A DNA stretch of 64,000 bases. Source: Catonia carolina (Eukaryota > Arthropoda > Insecta > Hemiptera > Achilidae). Position numbers and translations under genes: made by a program. Below are positions 1 to 12,606 of the stretch, piece by piece. The stretch is taken from assembly GCA_035578175.1 (NCBI GenBank), contig JAQMRL010000003.1, positions 108,848,469 to 108,912,468 on the forward strand, written 5' to 3'. A model generated the notes under the pieces. The model was not told the DNA's origin. It made no database searches and saw only the letters and a program-made list of their open reading frames with translations. Every line of letters begins with the position of its first letter. Position 1 is the first letter of the stretch.

Positions 1-181
1 CCGTTCTTGAGATATTCTGTTCACACACACACAGACACACACACAGACCAATCGCTAAAAAAATTGTTTTTTGGATTCAGGGGGTCTGAAAACGTGTAGA
101 TCCGGTGAAAACTCGATTTCTTAAAATCGACATGAAAACAATACTTTCCTTCGTATACATTCATATAGACAAGAGAAAGTA
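1..181 (+). mobile_element. 3' part of a DINE-like element (cut by window start)
   Basis: Includes the CA-rich tract (22-48), the conserved block with GGGGGTCTGAAAACGTGTAG and the terminal GACAAGAGAAAGTA. It matches 39670-39850. Confidence 0.75.
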
Positions 182-3100
182 ATAAACAATCATTCAGCTT
201 ACCTTTGAGACCCGCTACTTTGTAACTAACGATCTGTATTCCTGTACTGCTGACCTTAATTTAGGGCTTTACCTGGCTAACACTGAATTCGTTATTATCA
301 CCCCGACAGGCGTCCCTCTCCTAATCTCTCTTCCCTGATCTACCGCACGTGCCGCGCGAAACATTCAATTTGTCAAGAAATTATTGTCCGGAAATTATCA
401 TACAAGTTTTGACGTTCTCGGGATTAGTGTCGTTAATGGTCTCGTACGGATGGTTAGGTGAGTGTAGAAAGTAATTGTCTTAATCTTTCCTGGCATTCTG
501 ACTCGCCCATGGTTTGTTTTCTATAAAATAATCTGTGTAAAATCGCCCTAATTAAATAAGGTTAGTGTTATGATCCTATTAGATATGTCCATACTCATTC
601 GACTTTCGACTCGACGATTAATAATTTGTAAGTTAATTTGAGTAATTCGGAAAGATGCCAGGATTCATGAAGACAGACTTCTTCACCATGTGAATGCCGA
701 AGCTGTACTACAGTTACTCGACAACGCAGATCTGGAGACTTCCTCGTGTAAAACCATTTGAACTGGTGTAATGAACAGTATAAGGTTATTAATTTGTTAT
801 TAATTTGTCTTAGGTTAAGTACTTAGTTCAATTAAGTTACAACAAAATAATTGTTAGTCTAAGACTAATCAAAATAAATTTCAATTAAAAAAAAAATTAT
901 AAATTGTTTACTTTAATTTTTAAAGACCATTTTTCTATGACAAAGTATCACAGACTAAGGAAAAAGTAATATGAAAACAAAATATTGGGGACATCTTTGT
1001 CAACGAATGTTAAAAATTATTTGGTAAATTTTATTAATTAATAACTTCCAGAGAAATAGCTCACTTTTCCAAAGCCTCTCTCTCCATTTCCCCATCAACT
1101 TTAAATGTTCATGATCTTCGGGATTTGTCTAATTTGTTCCTTCCTACTGAACTCCAATCCATTACCCGAAAGGATAGCGCTATCTGATGAAAGATAAGAT
1201 AAAACAACGCTAGTAGTAGCAATTCAATGTAATATTTACATTTAATACTTTTTAAATTTCCTGGAGCACCGTCACTGGACAGTGTTTTCCATTAAAAATT
1301 ATTGCCATTTTTCATACAGTAATGATAACAATTATCTTTATTCCACATGTTACAATACAACATTAAGGCAATATGCACAAATCAGTACACAAAATGTACC
1401 CTAAATAAAATTATGCAAATGCACCTTAAAATTAAAAACAATGAAATTCAATTGACAAAATGGTAACTTTATATAAAATTTGGAACTAGGTATCTCTTTT
1501 AGCAAAAGCTGTGATGGAGGATACCATTCATAAAAATACAATGTCAAAGATGTAGAAACATAAGCTATTATTTTTATATTCGTCTGACCACGGCGAGAGC
1601 TAACTGGTATCCTATAGATACTGTGTACAGGGATAGTTCGTATTCGTGTACAGAACGAAACTATAATACGGTCAAACGCCACAGGGTGGACATCGGTAAC
1701 TGTAGTCAAGCATTTTCTTTATGCTGAGAGCTGAGAAGCAGACATTGCGGTCACAGCGCTACATCCACATCCAGTACACTATGGTTCGTGCTAGACTAAG
1801 GGGTTTTGTAAATACTGATGTTGTGCACGATGCAGCACAAAGTTGTTTACGTATGCCTACGTGACTGTAACTTAAGTGATTGGAAGCACCAGAAACGGAA
1901 GGTTCGGCTGCTAATGCGCATGTCTGTTTCGCGGTTCTCAGCAAAATGCACGAGTTCTAGCAGTTTGGTAGTGGGGATAGTTTGGGATTAAAAGTATGGT
2001 ATTACCACTACATAAACCCTTTACTATAGAGTGACGTGTGTGTTTGTGTGTGTATTTTTTGTAAGCGTGCGCGTGCGTGCATGTGTGTGTGTGTGTGTGT
2101 GCATCTACTAGTACTGCGGGTCTGTCTAACTTCAAGGAGTCAGTCCTGCGGTTCTGCTCAACTGCAAGGAGTAACAGGCCCTAACAAAGTCCAGAAAATT
2201 GGTCTAATCACTTCTGCCTTGCTGCTATCATAGGGAGTACTGTACTACTCGAATTATTAAGTAGGTAGTCATTTTGAACTTGAACATAAGGTATTTTGAT
2301 TTTTGTAAAAAATCCAATACCATATTTTTTGAGCCCTTAAAAACTGTGCTAAGCTTCAATTAAAAAAATACATTTTCAAAAATAGTTTACGATTATTTCT
2401 TAATACTTTTTAAACCCTTATTCAAATTTTCATTGCTGTATTTAAAGTCGTTCTTAAAAGCTTTTTGTACCAATTTTAGCAAAAAAATACCCTTACAAAC
2501 GCGCCTTCCTGCCGACAAATTGACAGAAAAATGCAACAAAATAATCTAAATGGTCTTACATGAACTTATGAAAGATTTTAAGATCAAAAAACAGAAATAT
2601 ATTTTTTGGCAGAACAACCTTAATTAAAGTATCTATATATTAAAATACAACAAACTTATAAAATAAAAATGAGTCTACGAAAGATTTTAAAACAAAATAA
2701 TTTTTAATTCAAAAATACACTCATATAAATAGAAAAAAAACTTGCAAGTATATTGTTGAGGCAATTCTTAATATCTCGTATAATCCGGTGAGAGGCAATT
2801 CTCAAAGTATAATCAGGTGAGAGGCATTGTCAAATCAGGAAAGAGGCTTTAATAAATGAAAATTAAGGTATGTAAAAAATCCGATTATGTTTATTACGTA
2901 TATTGTGTATTTGTAAATGTGTGTGTGTGTGTGTTCCTGTAAGTGTATAGAACTCTCGCCTGGTAACTATTCATCGTACTTCTTTGACACTGATTAACTT
3001 CTAATTTTGTTTGGCGACCCGAGTACTCACTGAAAGCCATACAAACAAATTTATTAGTAAGTTATACAATTCCTAAATTAATACAGTAATCTATATATCT

Positions 3101-3339
3101 AAATGGGAGTTCTATTAACTCCTAAATACAGAGCTCCTCCAAATGGAATTTTGTAATTTACTACACAGTGTTAAAGAACATTGTGCGAATTTATTCGCAC
3201 GGGTCCACTATGCTAGTTATATTGACATGTATTTATTTATTTGATCCCTTCAAAATGTTAAGTTAAAGGTCTATAATAGTTTTTACCCTAAGTATTAATT
3301 TTAGTAAGCTGAAAGGATTTTTTGTAGAATATGTTGTTT
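182..3339. other. Unrecognised non-coding stretch of the duplication
   Basis: No credible gene or known element seen. Contains microsatellites near 2036 and 2917 and a small indel at about 1874 relative to copy 2. The corresponding sequence is 39851-43082. Confidence 0.6.
2036..2104 (+). repeat. TG-rich microsatellite
   Basis: Compound TG/CG repeat; longer in the duplicate at 41785-41858. Short ORFs across it on either strand are low-complexity. Confidence 0.9.
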
Positions 3340-3680
3340 AGGTCAACAGCCGAAGGACTGGTTTGAACCTCTAAATGATTTACTAAGTAAAACGAAGAGT
3401 GAGGTGGTTTACCATGTCTTCCTCACCGAGTACAAACGTAGCCTAAGCTTATCAGTATGCCAGGCTCTCCAAAAATCGTCTACTGTGCACCGTGCAAATG
3501 ACATCTTCACTTTATTCACCACAGGGTCTGGCTGTATAGTGAAATTCATTATTCTCTGAGGAGATATCTCTGATTAGTATCTTTTTTACACCTCTACCTC
3601 TTCTGTTCTAAAAAAGTTCAGTCATATATTTGGCTGACCACGTGATAAGAAATAGAACTATTTTTTGTACCCCTGGATCT
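3340..3680 (+). repeat. SINE-like dispersed repeat family R1
   Basis: An approximately 320-bp repeat beginning TTAGGTCAACAGCCGAAGG and ending near GTGATAAGAAATAGAAC plus a T-rich tail. Related copies in the window are at 4443-4715, 5480-5770, 19863-20168 (-), 43083-43440, 44207-44475, 45240-45560 and 50845-51170 (-). A GGTTTGAACCTC segment resembles a box B, but a polymerase III promoter is not certain. Uncharacterised by me. Confidence 0.7.
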
Positions 3681-4442
3681 AGCATATAGAGTGCATATAA
3701 TTTTACACTCCACCTGCCTTTTGTGGGCATTGCGGAATATGTTAATAGTTTAATTTTTCTTTGGTAAAGTAGGAATATTGTAAATTTAATTGGTTGAATA
3801 TGTAAATGTTTATAATATTGTAAATTTTTAATTATTTAGAATGTGATTCACTCAGTTCAGAAAGCCCGTAAGTCACAATTTTACTTTTTTTCTGTAGTGC
3901 ATTCCTCCCTAAAAAAATTCATAAGTCTGGTTTTCTAAGTTATATAACGCTAAGACACAGCTTATCGTTAAGGATATAAATGCTTTCTTCTAATTCAAAA
4001 ATGAAAGTTGATGATGTCTTGAAGCTTAAGTTTTACTTTGTAGTGGATGAGGCTATGTAAAATTACTATGCAAAAATCTTTTAAGCGAGATACGTGACTA
4101 TTGTTGGTGACGAATAGTCTTCTGAACAAACTCTATTTTTAACATTGTTTTTTTTATTGAAACGTAGTAAATTACCAGTTTTTTAATTCACCAAAAGTTA
4201 GTTTTTTGTCCTTTAGGTTTTCTGAAATGACCGATTCAATAATTAAAAATTTTATTACTAGTTTTTAAGTTTCAATAAGCTAGGTATGTAATAAAATTAT
4301 TAAAAAGTATTTAGTAATTAATTATTATCAATATTATACAACTCATTCCCGAACACAGGCTTTTCTTACGCAGGAATTAACAAAATCAAAATGTACTTTG
4401 CATTTAATAAGTAATTTAAATGAAATTGCACATGTGCTTATT

Positions 4443-4715
4443 GTTTAGATCATCAGCCAAAAGGCTGGCTGACTCTCTAGAAGCTTTGCTAAGAAAAACG
4501 AAGAGTGAGGTGATTTCCCATAAAAATATTCTTATCAGCATGCTAGGTCCTGTGAAAAGCATCTACTTTCCACCTTGCATCAAATAATAATTTCACTTCA
4601 TTCACCACATGGTCTGGCTGCATAGCGATATGAAATTCATTATTCTCAGAGGATATAAATGTGATTATAATCTATTACATTTCTACCTCTGCACCTGTAA
4701 AATTCTGCATACGTA
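4443..4715 (+). repeat. R1 repeat, diverged copy
   Basis: Starts GTTTAGATCATCAGCCAAAAGG and follows the R1 order of blocks with more substitutions. Duplicated at 44207-44475. Confidence 0.6.
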
Positions 4716-5479
4716 CTCTGCATACAACCTCTGTGTATATGATTTTGTCATAAAATGCCCATCAAGGGCCGCAAACAATTTTTAACGATTCCAATATACC
4801 GGGTTTCCACGAAATTTGTACTACAGGGAAATAGCACTGATTTCATTAGTTTGCAAATATTATCTGCCCACGAATAAATGAACACTAGTTGCAATCAAGA
4901 ATAATTAGAAAATTTTTAGACCTCTCAAAAATATCAATGTAGATACAATTTAAGCTCTGATTTTGCTCAAATTATATACATTTGTAACCGTTTACTATTT
5001 AACTATTGTAAATTTTAGAGATAGGTGGGTCGAATCCAACTGCGAATATATTTTTTTATTGTTAAAAATTATTACCAGATTTTTAATTCACCAAAAGTTA
5101 GTTTTTTTTTACAAAGTGCTTAGCAAAGTGTTCTTCTTCATCATAACCATCATCATAGAGCTACGAAATTATCAGAAAATTAAATAATTATCTTTCAATA
5201 GAGCTTGTCTCGTGATAAGTGTTAAAAAACGAATACCAAGAACTGTCTAGAGCAGCGTTGAACATTCCATCTTCCACATTATACAACCTGTGATCAAGGA
5301 TTTACCGTAATGGTGAATTTGAAACCAAATCGAAAAGTCGTTTGACATTGGAAAATGTTTTGTATGTCAGAAAAATAAATCCAGACATTCAAAAAATTGA
5401 TTAATGGCAAACAAACGCAAGTTTCGAGTTTATTGAATTAGAAAAAGTTGTACAAGTAATAATCCTAGTGAAAGTGTTG

Positions 5480-5770
5480 TAGGTCAACAGCCGAAAGGGT
5501 GGATTAAACCTCTTAAGGTTTTACTAAGTAAGAAGAAGGATTGCGGTGCTTTACCATGCCTTCCTCACCTTGTGGAAAAATATGCTCATGCATGCCAGTC
5601 CCTCCGAAAAGCACCTACTTTCCACCCTGCAGATGAAACCTTCACTTCATTCACCACAGGTTCTGGCTGTATAATGATGAACTGCATTACCCTGAGAGGA
5701 GATAACTGTGACTAGTGCCTTTTATATCTCTACTTCGTCTGTTCTTAAATAGTTCAGTCATATAATTTAT
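5480..5770 (+). repeat. R1 repeat; right end at a deletion breakpoint
   Basis: The block order is that of R1. It ends at CAGTCATATAATT, exactly where copy 1 and copy 2 of the duplication diverge. Confidence 0.65.
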
Positions 5771-5778
5771 TTTGTAAA

Positions 5779-5928
5779 CACTCACACAGACCAATCGCTA
5801 AAACCATGATTTTGGGATCAGGGGGTCTGAAAACGTGTAGATCCGGTGAAAACCCGATTTCCAAAAATCGACATGAAAACAATACTGTCCTTCCTATACG
5901 TTTATATAGGCAAGAGAAAGTAAAAATT
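5779..5928 (+). mobile_element. 3' fragment of a DINE-like element
   Basis: Begins inside the CA-rich region and ends GGCAAGAGAAAGTA. Its left boundary is the deletion breakpoint that removed about 12.6 kb relative to copy 2, so it corresponds to the right end of the split element ending at 58274. Confidence 0.7.
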
Positions 5929-5929
5929 A

Positions 5930-6950
5930 AAGGAACAAAAAAGGTTGTCCAGATTAAGGATGAAGAATGTGGAAAAGAAGAAGAAATTGTTAACAGATAA
6001 TAGTCTTCAAAATTCCGATGACGAACCTAAAAATCTTCAACATGTATCAGACAGAAAACGTCGTAAGAGAAATAAAACTAAGCGGTATAAAGATTAACAA
6101 TCTCTAATAAATGAAAATAAATCGTTATAGAAACTATTAGAAAATACAATAAGCGTTGTCACCGTCAGAAAAAACGGAAAATACGCAGAGGGAAGTGATG
6201 AAACCGCAACGCCAAGAACTAGAGTGAAAAAATACTGAACATAAGCTAAATTTCAGAAAAGTATTTCGAATGTGGTTAAAAGACTGTTATTTGAGGAAGT
6301 TGTCAAAGATCACGTGAGAGATACCTAATTCCAGAAGAGGACTTTGCAAAATTTGATGAAGAAATTCAAAAGGGTAAGATTTTACTATTTAAAGGAAATT
6401 TAGAAGCACACCAGGTGCTAGTAAGACCAGAAATTCAAATAATATGGTTTCAGAGTATGTCTTGTTTTGACCCAGAGTGCAACGATAATGTTCCCACTAC
6501 GGTCTAAGTAAAATCGCTTTCGTTGAAGAAGATGATTCAGATAGGCTATTTCATATGAGGAACTTGGGCCATTACCCAGTACTTCTGATGGTAGTAGAAG
6601 ATTACAATTCAGCGATGCGTTTAGTGACAGTGAAGAAGTTATGAAAAAAGACGCAGGTAAAAAAATTGGAAAATCATGAATTGTCTTTACTTATACTTTG
6701 CTGGGTTGTACATTCTTGTGATTGGAGAAAAAGAAATAGGCTCACAAAATCCAGGAAAGTGCCAACGTATTCCCATTGTTAAATCAGTAAATGTGGAAGA
6801 TGTGAAAGTGACTTTCCTTAAAAAAATGTTGACAACTTTACAGCAGATGACTTCTCTTACAGAGAAAATGAACTATTTATAAAAAACACAAATTCTTTAG
6901 ATACTTCCGCAACCGAAAATAGTTATCCTCTGTAAGAAAATTTTCTATTT
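5930..6950 (+). pseudogene. Relic of a larger transposase-like gene (N- and C-terminal parts)
   Basis: Reading across frames, the left part encodes a basic KRRKRNKTKRYKD..NENKSL..KRCHRQKKR coiled-type stretch, then ATPRTRVKK and KRLLFEEVV. This order I recall from N-terminal regions of insect transposon-like proteins. The right part (6676-6882) has NCLYLYFAGLYILVIGEKE, resembling their C-terminal barrel. No core with catalytic residues lies between. Duplicated at 58275-59300. No functional product is expected; family assignment is tentative. Confidence 0.4.
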
Positions 6951-7395
6951 AACATTTCAAGAGGAAACTTACCCTGATCATGTAACTTTAAGTGAAATCT
7001 ACGCCTAAAAGTGTACATGAGACATTTGTTATGTGAAAATGAAAACTTTAGTTTCTAATGCGATTATTTAAAAACATTTCAATTTTTTGGTATCAGTTTA
7101 AATGAAAATAATTATTAAAATAGAAGAATTTAAAAATCGAAATTAGTTTCTAGTTAGTTTAAAAATCAGAATTAGTTCATAATTTTTTAACAATTTGTTT
7201 CGTTTTAGATATGGCAATTTCTTGGGAACTCATTCTATAGCTAAACATAAGAAAAAAAGTTCGTATGAACATATGCCTGAAAACGCTTACTTAGCGATTT
7301 ACGGCTAGTGAAAAATTTCACCTAGAACCTGTACCCTCGGTGAAGTAAGGCCGTATAAAAATAATAAACGTAGTTACAAAGTTACAAACACAATT

Positions 7396-10224
7396 CTGTG
7401 GTCAGCGGGAAAATGCACTTAAGTCAAAAAGTGCAATTTTTCAGGAGCAACATTTTTTCAATTTACTGATTATTATTTAAGTTTAAATTTGACTCAATGG
7501 TATATTTTACTTATAATTGGATATAATATTACCACAACATGTACATATTATAAAAATATTGAAATAAAGAAAAAATACATGACTTAAGTGAAATTGTCCT
7601 GGAATAAGGATGACTTAAGTGATTTTACACAAATGCAAATAATTAAACTCATTAAGGTAAAACTATTTTTTATTTAAAAGAAATATTTTTCTGTATTTGT
7701 TAAACTTAAAATGATAATTAAATTCTCTTCCAAGATTTTTTTAATTACCATGTAATGTTCTTGAATAAAAAATTCTATTAAAATAAGATAAAAAATTCGA
7801 TTAAAAATAATAAAAAAATAAAATAATAATATAAAACAAATAAAACAATGAAAATAAATAATGATAATAACAATAATAAATAATAAATAAAATAATAAAA
7901 ATGATAAAAATTCGATTAAAATCAGAAGTACATAAGTTTCTGTTATTTTATAAGTTAGTATTACTACCACAAAAAGTACTATAAATCAAAGGATTACAGC
8001 ACTGAAATAAGGAATAAAATTATTGAAAAATATAAGTTATAAAACACTATAAATAAAATGAAAATCATCATATTTTTTAACATTCCTATCCACTTAACAC
8101 CTGCCTGTTAATAAAAAAATTAAAACTAATACACACATGAATAAAATTGTAACTATACACAATGACTTAACTTTTAGAATAGTAAATGATTATAGCCTAC
8201 CTATTATACGATGCAAAATGTAAGTAAAAATAGACTAAAATTACATAATTGCAACTTACAAGTAAATTAACAAAAATAAAAAATATGGAGTAGTTTTTAT
8301 GAATACTAAGGACAAAGAATACACTAAATAGATTACATAATAACTGATACATGAGTGTTACAATTTGTGAAAACCTCTTAATACTTCTTATACTTAGAAT
8401 ACTTAACACTTACTTAACATTACTTAACCCTAACTTAACACTTAGGTACTTATAATGTTTCATCAGCATCAAACTCAACAAGATCGGGATCATCATCTGG
8501 TTTGTTAAGTACCTGCAGCTGTTGATAAAAATTGTGGAAATGTGTTGGCACTAAAGATAACAAAGATAGTAGATCCTTCTTCTTTTCAGCTGAGATAGCT
8601 ACTGGTTTGTTTGTTATAGTTTTAACAGCAACTGTTTCATTCCTCGTCGTTTCAAACTTAATGTTTTAAAAGGCTCTTCACGTGACAGTGATTCCTTATA
8701 AAGGACATTTCCAAAATCAGCTGTGTACCTGAACCACTGCACATCATGCCACTTGAAGTTTTCACCGTCTATATTCTTCTTCTTTAAAACAAGTGGTCCT
8801 CTTAGTAACAAAGCAAAGTCTTTGAAATCACTTTGTTGCATCTCTACCACTTTAAACTTTTTACTACTTGTTCTGACCAGTTGATACCAATCGTGCAGGT
8901 GGAAAATCTGAATGGATGGTTTCTTTTTTTCCTCTCATTGATTGAATGGTCTACATCAACTTCCATGTGACTGTGCCCAGGTACCATGAATTTGTGGTCA
9001 ATTGTTGTAATAGCACTGTTGGAATCACTGAGTAGTGTGGTAAACATGGCTGAGACTGGAGAATTTCTATTCTGTCCACCCCAGGTGTCAGAATACAGAA
9101 CTACATGTTTCACAGTTATAGGTAAATTCTTAATATGCATAAATAAACATGATGCTATTTGGTTGGCACCTCGACCAGCAATTGCCTCGTGCCACATGTA
9201 GTGCGTGGATTCTCCAGTAGATGCATCATTAATTGTCAGATTAAATGTCCACAGACTGCGCTTGTAGAATGCAACTGATGACTGTGGAGCAGGTGTTGGT
9301 AAGCACTGCTGTAAATCAAATGTTAAACATTTCACTTCACCATTTTCCTTTGAAAGAAGCTTATCTACTTTCTTCTCATTATAAGCTCTGTCAGCTGCAT
9401 CATGATGAGCATCTCTTTCTACAACAATCTTCTGTTGAGTAAACTTCATCTTCTACAAGTTGCAGTTTCATTTTATAAACATCACACTTGTGACATGGTC
9501 AATCTTGGGTTTTTTAAATGCAATATTCATTTGCTTAAATTGCTTAGTATAAATCTTTATATCTACAGGTGCTGGTGTAACCTCTTTATATAACAGATAC
9601 ATTTTATTTAATGTTAAATGGGACTGTAAATATCGTTTCTGGGTATGACTTCGTGAGTAATGACTCTCATAATTTGGAAATCTGTTTATGTGGGCTCGGA
9701 CCTCGGCTAACTTTTCTTCTGGCCATTTATTAGATGGAGTTGTCACACCTCGGTTATCTGGAGTTATTACACCACTTACACTTTTACACTTACACTTACA
9801 AATTTTCATTTTTTAAATACCTAATAAATAAAATAAAGTAAAAAACGTGGCATTGATAAATGTTTAATTAAATTATTGATTTATTATGTATTAGCGATAT
9901 CTGACTTAAGTTCTTATTCCCCACCAGGTGAGGTTTATTATTTTGTCCATATTAACTTAAATAGACTTAAGTGCTTTTACCATGCCTTTGCATTATGATT
10001 TTAATATAGGACGAACTAACTTAAGTAGACTTAAGTACTTTTTCCTTCCGATTATTTTGAAAAAATAAACTAGGTGGAAATGTACACAGCTGTTTTTCTA
10101 AAATCCAACCAATAATTGACTTAAGTGCTTTTGCCAGCATATGAGTTATCGCCATGCAAAAAGTTTACGCTAATAAAAAAAAATTGTATTTCCTGACTTA
10201 AGTGCTTTTTCCCGCCGACCACAG
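7396..10224 (-). mobile_element. Element S1: DNA transposon of DUF7869/Sola-like type, AATT TSD
   Basis: This is a complete 2829-bp element with 31-bp terminal inverted repeats (7396-7426 and 10194-10224, 29 of 31 matching, starting CTGTGGTC). It is flanked by AATT at 7392-7395 and 10225-10228. The duplicate copy of the locus holds the exact empty site with a single AATT at 59740-59743. Subterminal repeats of GACTTAAGTGCTTTT recur at both ends (about 7415, 7580, 7610, 9900, 9955, 10015, 10115 and 10194), typical of transposase-binding sites. The gene inside is broken. It lies in one arm of a fold-back repeat. Sola assignment is inference from the 4-bp TSD and DDD-like protein. Confidence 0.9.
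8450..9809 (-). pseudogene. Broken transposase-like gene of element S1 (DUF7869-type)
   Basis: Three open segments in different frames (9809-9468, 9449-8844, 8850-8614) together resemble the 36942-38720 protein. The first has a signature YESHYSRSHTQKRYL, then a zinc-type CxxC interrupted by a one-base frameshift near 9480. The second has the three putative catalytic sites: a Asp in CLTFDLQQ, a Asp in LYSDTWGGQNRN, and Asp after GHSHMEV. The third carries the C-terminal part. At least two frameshifts separate the pieces, so no functional protein is expected, though the element ends are intact. The C-terminal end and stop are uncertain. Confidence 0.75.
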
Positions 10225-11509
10225 AATTGTTTCTTATGTTTCTTAATTTGTAAAATTAAATAAAATTGGTTCCAGAGCTGTAGATGCAATAGGACAACTT
10301 TTAGAGATATCTTACATAAAACACAAGAATTGGTGCAAAGAAATAACACATTTTTGTGTTTAACGTAAGATTACTTCCATAAATGGTATATAAAGGTGTA
10401 TTTTTACTAAAAAAAATTTGTAGAAAATTTAATTCTGAAAAGATTCATGTGAATTACTCAGAAAAAAATGAATCATTTATCAGCTGTTACTCCCAACCTA
10501 AAGTATATTAGTTAATATTTTTTGCAGTTAAGAGTGTGCGTTTTATGTGCGTCTGTTTTGATTTTAAATAAAGCGAAATTTCAATATCTATTACTCAGTT
10601 TCTCCTGAGTAATTCCAATGAATCTCTTCAAAATTATATTTTTTACAAATTTATTTAAGAAAAAATACACCTTTATATAACTTTTATGGAAGTAATCTTA
10701 ACGTTAAACACAAAAATATATTGTTTCTTTGCACCAATTCTTGTGTTTTATGTAAGATATCTCTGAAAGTATTACATTTACACCTCTGGAACCGTTTTTA
10801 TTCAATTTTTCAGATTAAAACATTATAAGAAAAAAAAGTATTTGTATCTTTGTAAGTACCTTTAACATTTTTATACGGCCTTACTTCACTGAGGGTACAG
10901 AGTTCTAGGTGAATTTTTCACTAGCCGTAACTCGCTAAGTAAGCGTTTTCAGGCATTTATGTTTATATGTACTTTTTTCCTTATTTTTAGCTATAGAATG
11001 AGATCCCAAGAGATTGCTGTATAGTTTTGAATCACCCCTATACATTTCACACTTATATCAGAGAGCTTGTTTTAGGGTACCGTTTTAAACAAAATGCAAC
11101 ACCAACTTTTACAATCTTAAACCAAGTTCGAGATAAACAAGGAACAAAGGAAATACGCCTATTTAAGGTTTAGAATATTGTTTATAAGTCTCTTTTATAA
11201 GTTTAAATTCAATATACAATCGAATCTCTTTTACTCAATAATTCGGATATATACTTTATCTCCTAGCATATATATCCTTAACTCAAAGAGTTTTTACGGC
11301 CATTTTTATTGTAACGAAAAATAGTGTGTTGAGATGATGCAATAGTTTTGTATACTGGCACAAAAACACAAACATTGGTTAATAATTTGTTTCCACTTTT
11401 ATGCGATCTTCTCAAAAACGGCTCTTACTTTTTTTGAAAACGTAAGCCTCCTCACGTAAACGCATCATTAACTACATTTTGTACACTCTACAAGATAGGG
11501 TGGGCGCTG

Positions 11510-12600
11510 TAACTGCTGAAATTCTTGGAGGGCCTGTGCCCTCGTAGGAAACATTGTTTTTTTAATATTTCTGCCATCATATCCATTGTAGGGCAATAGT
11601 GTAATTAAAATTGTCAAAAATTTAATAACCAACATTTTTTACTTCAACAAATTTCTCTTTAGAAAGCCCAGTTTAGAATCATTTGGAAATTTTCTGTGTT
11701 TTAAATCCAAACTTTCATTTTACACATTTCTGTTATGATTAAAATTATATTGAGGTTTTCAGTTAACATTATTTACTCATGAATGAACATAGAGTGCATT
11801 TTTCATTATTTGGCAGGACAAGGAGCATGAGTATTTCACAACAGATTTTTTTAACAATACATAGAAATCGTAACTCTGAGAAAGCAATGAAGCCTAAATT
11901 ATGCATGAGCAAAATAATTGCAGGATATGGGAAAAGATTAAATAAATGAAACAATTAAACCTAATTGTCACTGAAGATTTATTATTTCCACAAATTAGGA
12001 ATCTTTTTCATCATTTAATAACAAGGTTTATTAAATATTTGTTAAAATGCTAGAAATAATGAACAATGTAATTAAAAATTAAGATGCAATCATTAAGGAA
12101 GAAGTAGCTTACTTTTAAAAGTTTCATAGTGTTATATTATATAATATCGTATATCGTCTCGTGCGTTAAACTGTTTAGAAAAACAATTGGCGTTTCCTAA
12201 AACTGCTGGATAAAATCTCATGGCGTCAGGAAATTGTATCGGACCTGTGAAATGGCCCAAAAACACTTTTTCATTCATTATCATCAAAAAATAAAATTTT
12301 ATTGGGCTACTTTATTGAATAACAAACAATAGGTATTAAAAACATTGCTCAAGTAATAATTGCAAAATTGATTAGTCACGATGAATTAAGTAATTTGTAT
12401 TTTTCTTCATTAATTTATCACTAATTAAATTTATTCGTTTATTGTTACACATTAACAGAAAGTAATTTCGAAATTTATGGTTAAAACCCGAATCGGATAC
12501 AAAATAAGAACATTTCAAATAAGTTTAAATAATAAACGATAATTAACTTAAATTTTTTAATTTCATTAAAAGGAGTAAACTTGATTTTACGAGTAGATCA
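11510..12600 (+). repeat. Conserved upstream flank of gene A
   Basis: This stretch has no credible ORF. It is shared with the region upstream of gene B (33210-32130, inverted), with the third gene (62020-63105) and with a promoterless relic at 23215-24350. It includes a module with a conserved TTTATTCGTTTATTGTTACAC core (here 12429-12449) that is tandemly triplicated upstream of gene B. It may be promoter-proximal regulatory DNA or simply co-duplicated flank. Confidence 0.65.
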
Positions 12601-12606
12601 GTTACC

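Larger units (their letters stand above)
7208..11030. repeat. Fold-back element with approximately 400-bp inverted arms (copy 1)
   Basis: The left arm (7208-7395 continuing 10229-about 10467) is the imperfect reverse complement of the right arm (about 10600-11030), around a loop of about 130 bp. Both arms include the block with GGCCGTATAAAAAT / ATTTTTATACGGCC and the CACAAGAATTGGTGCAAAG block. Element S1 interrupts the left arm. There is no coding capacity. A MITE or fold-back transposon is likely; ends and TSD are unclear. Confidence 0.75.

Noticed and set aside
1401..1709. 102-codon open frame on the minus strand, same protein at 41154-41462
   Set aside because: The copies differ by one silent change, too little to infer selection in such a recent duplicate. 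No domain, signal peptide or splice context was recognised.
1759..1944. 61-codon frame on the minus strand
   Set aside because: A 5-bp indel breaks it in the duplicate near 41620, so it is not conserved.
8986..9593. Plus-strand frames of 63-71 codons
   Set aside because: Antisense shadows of the broken S1 gene.
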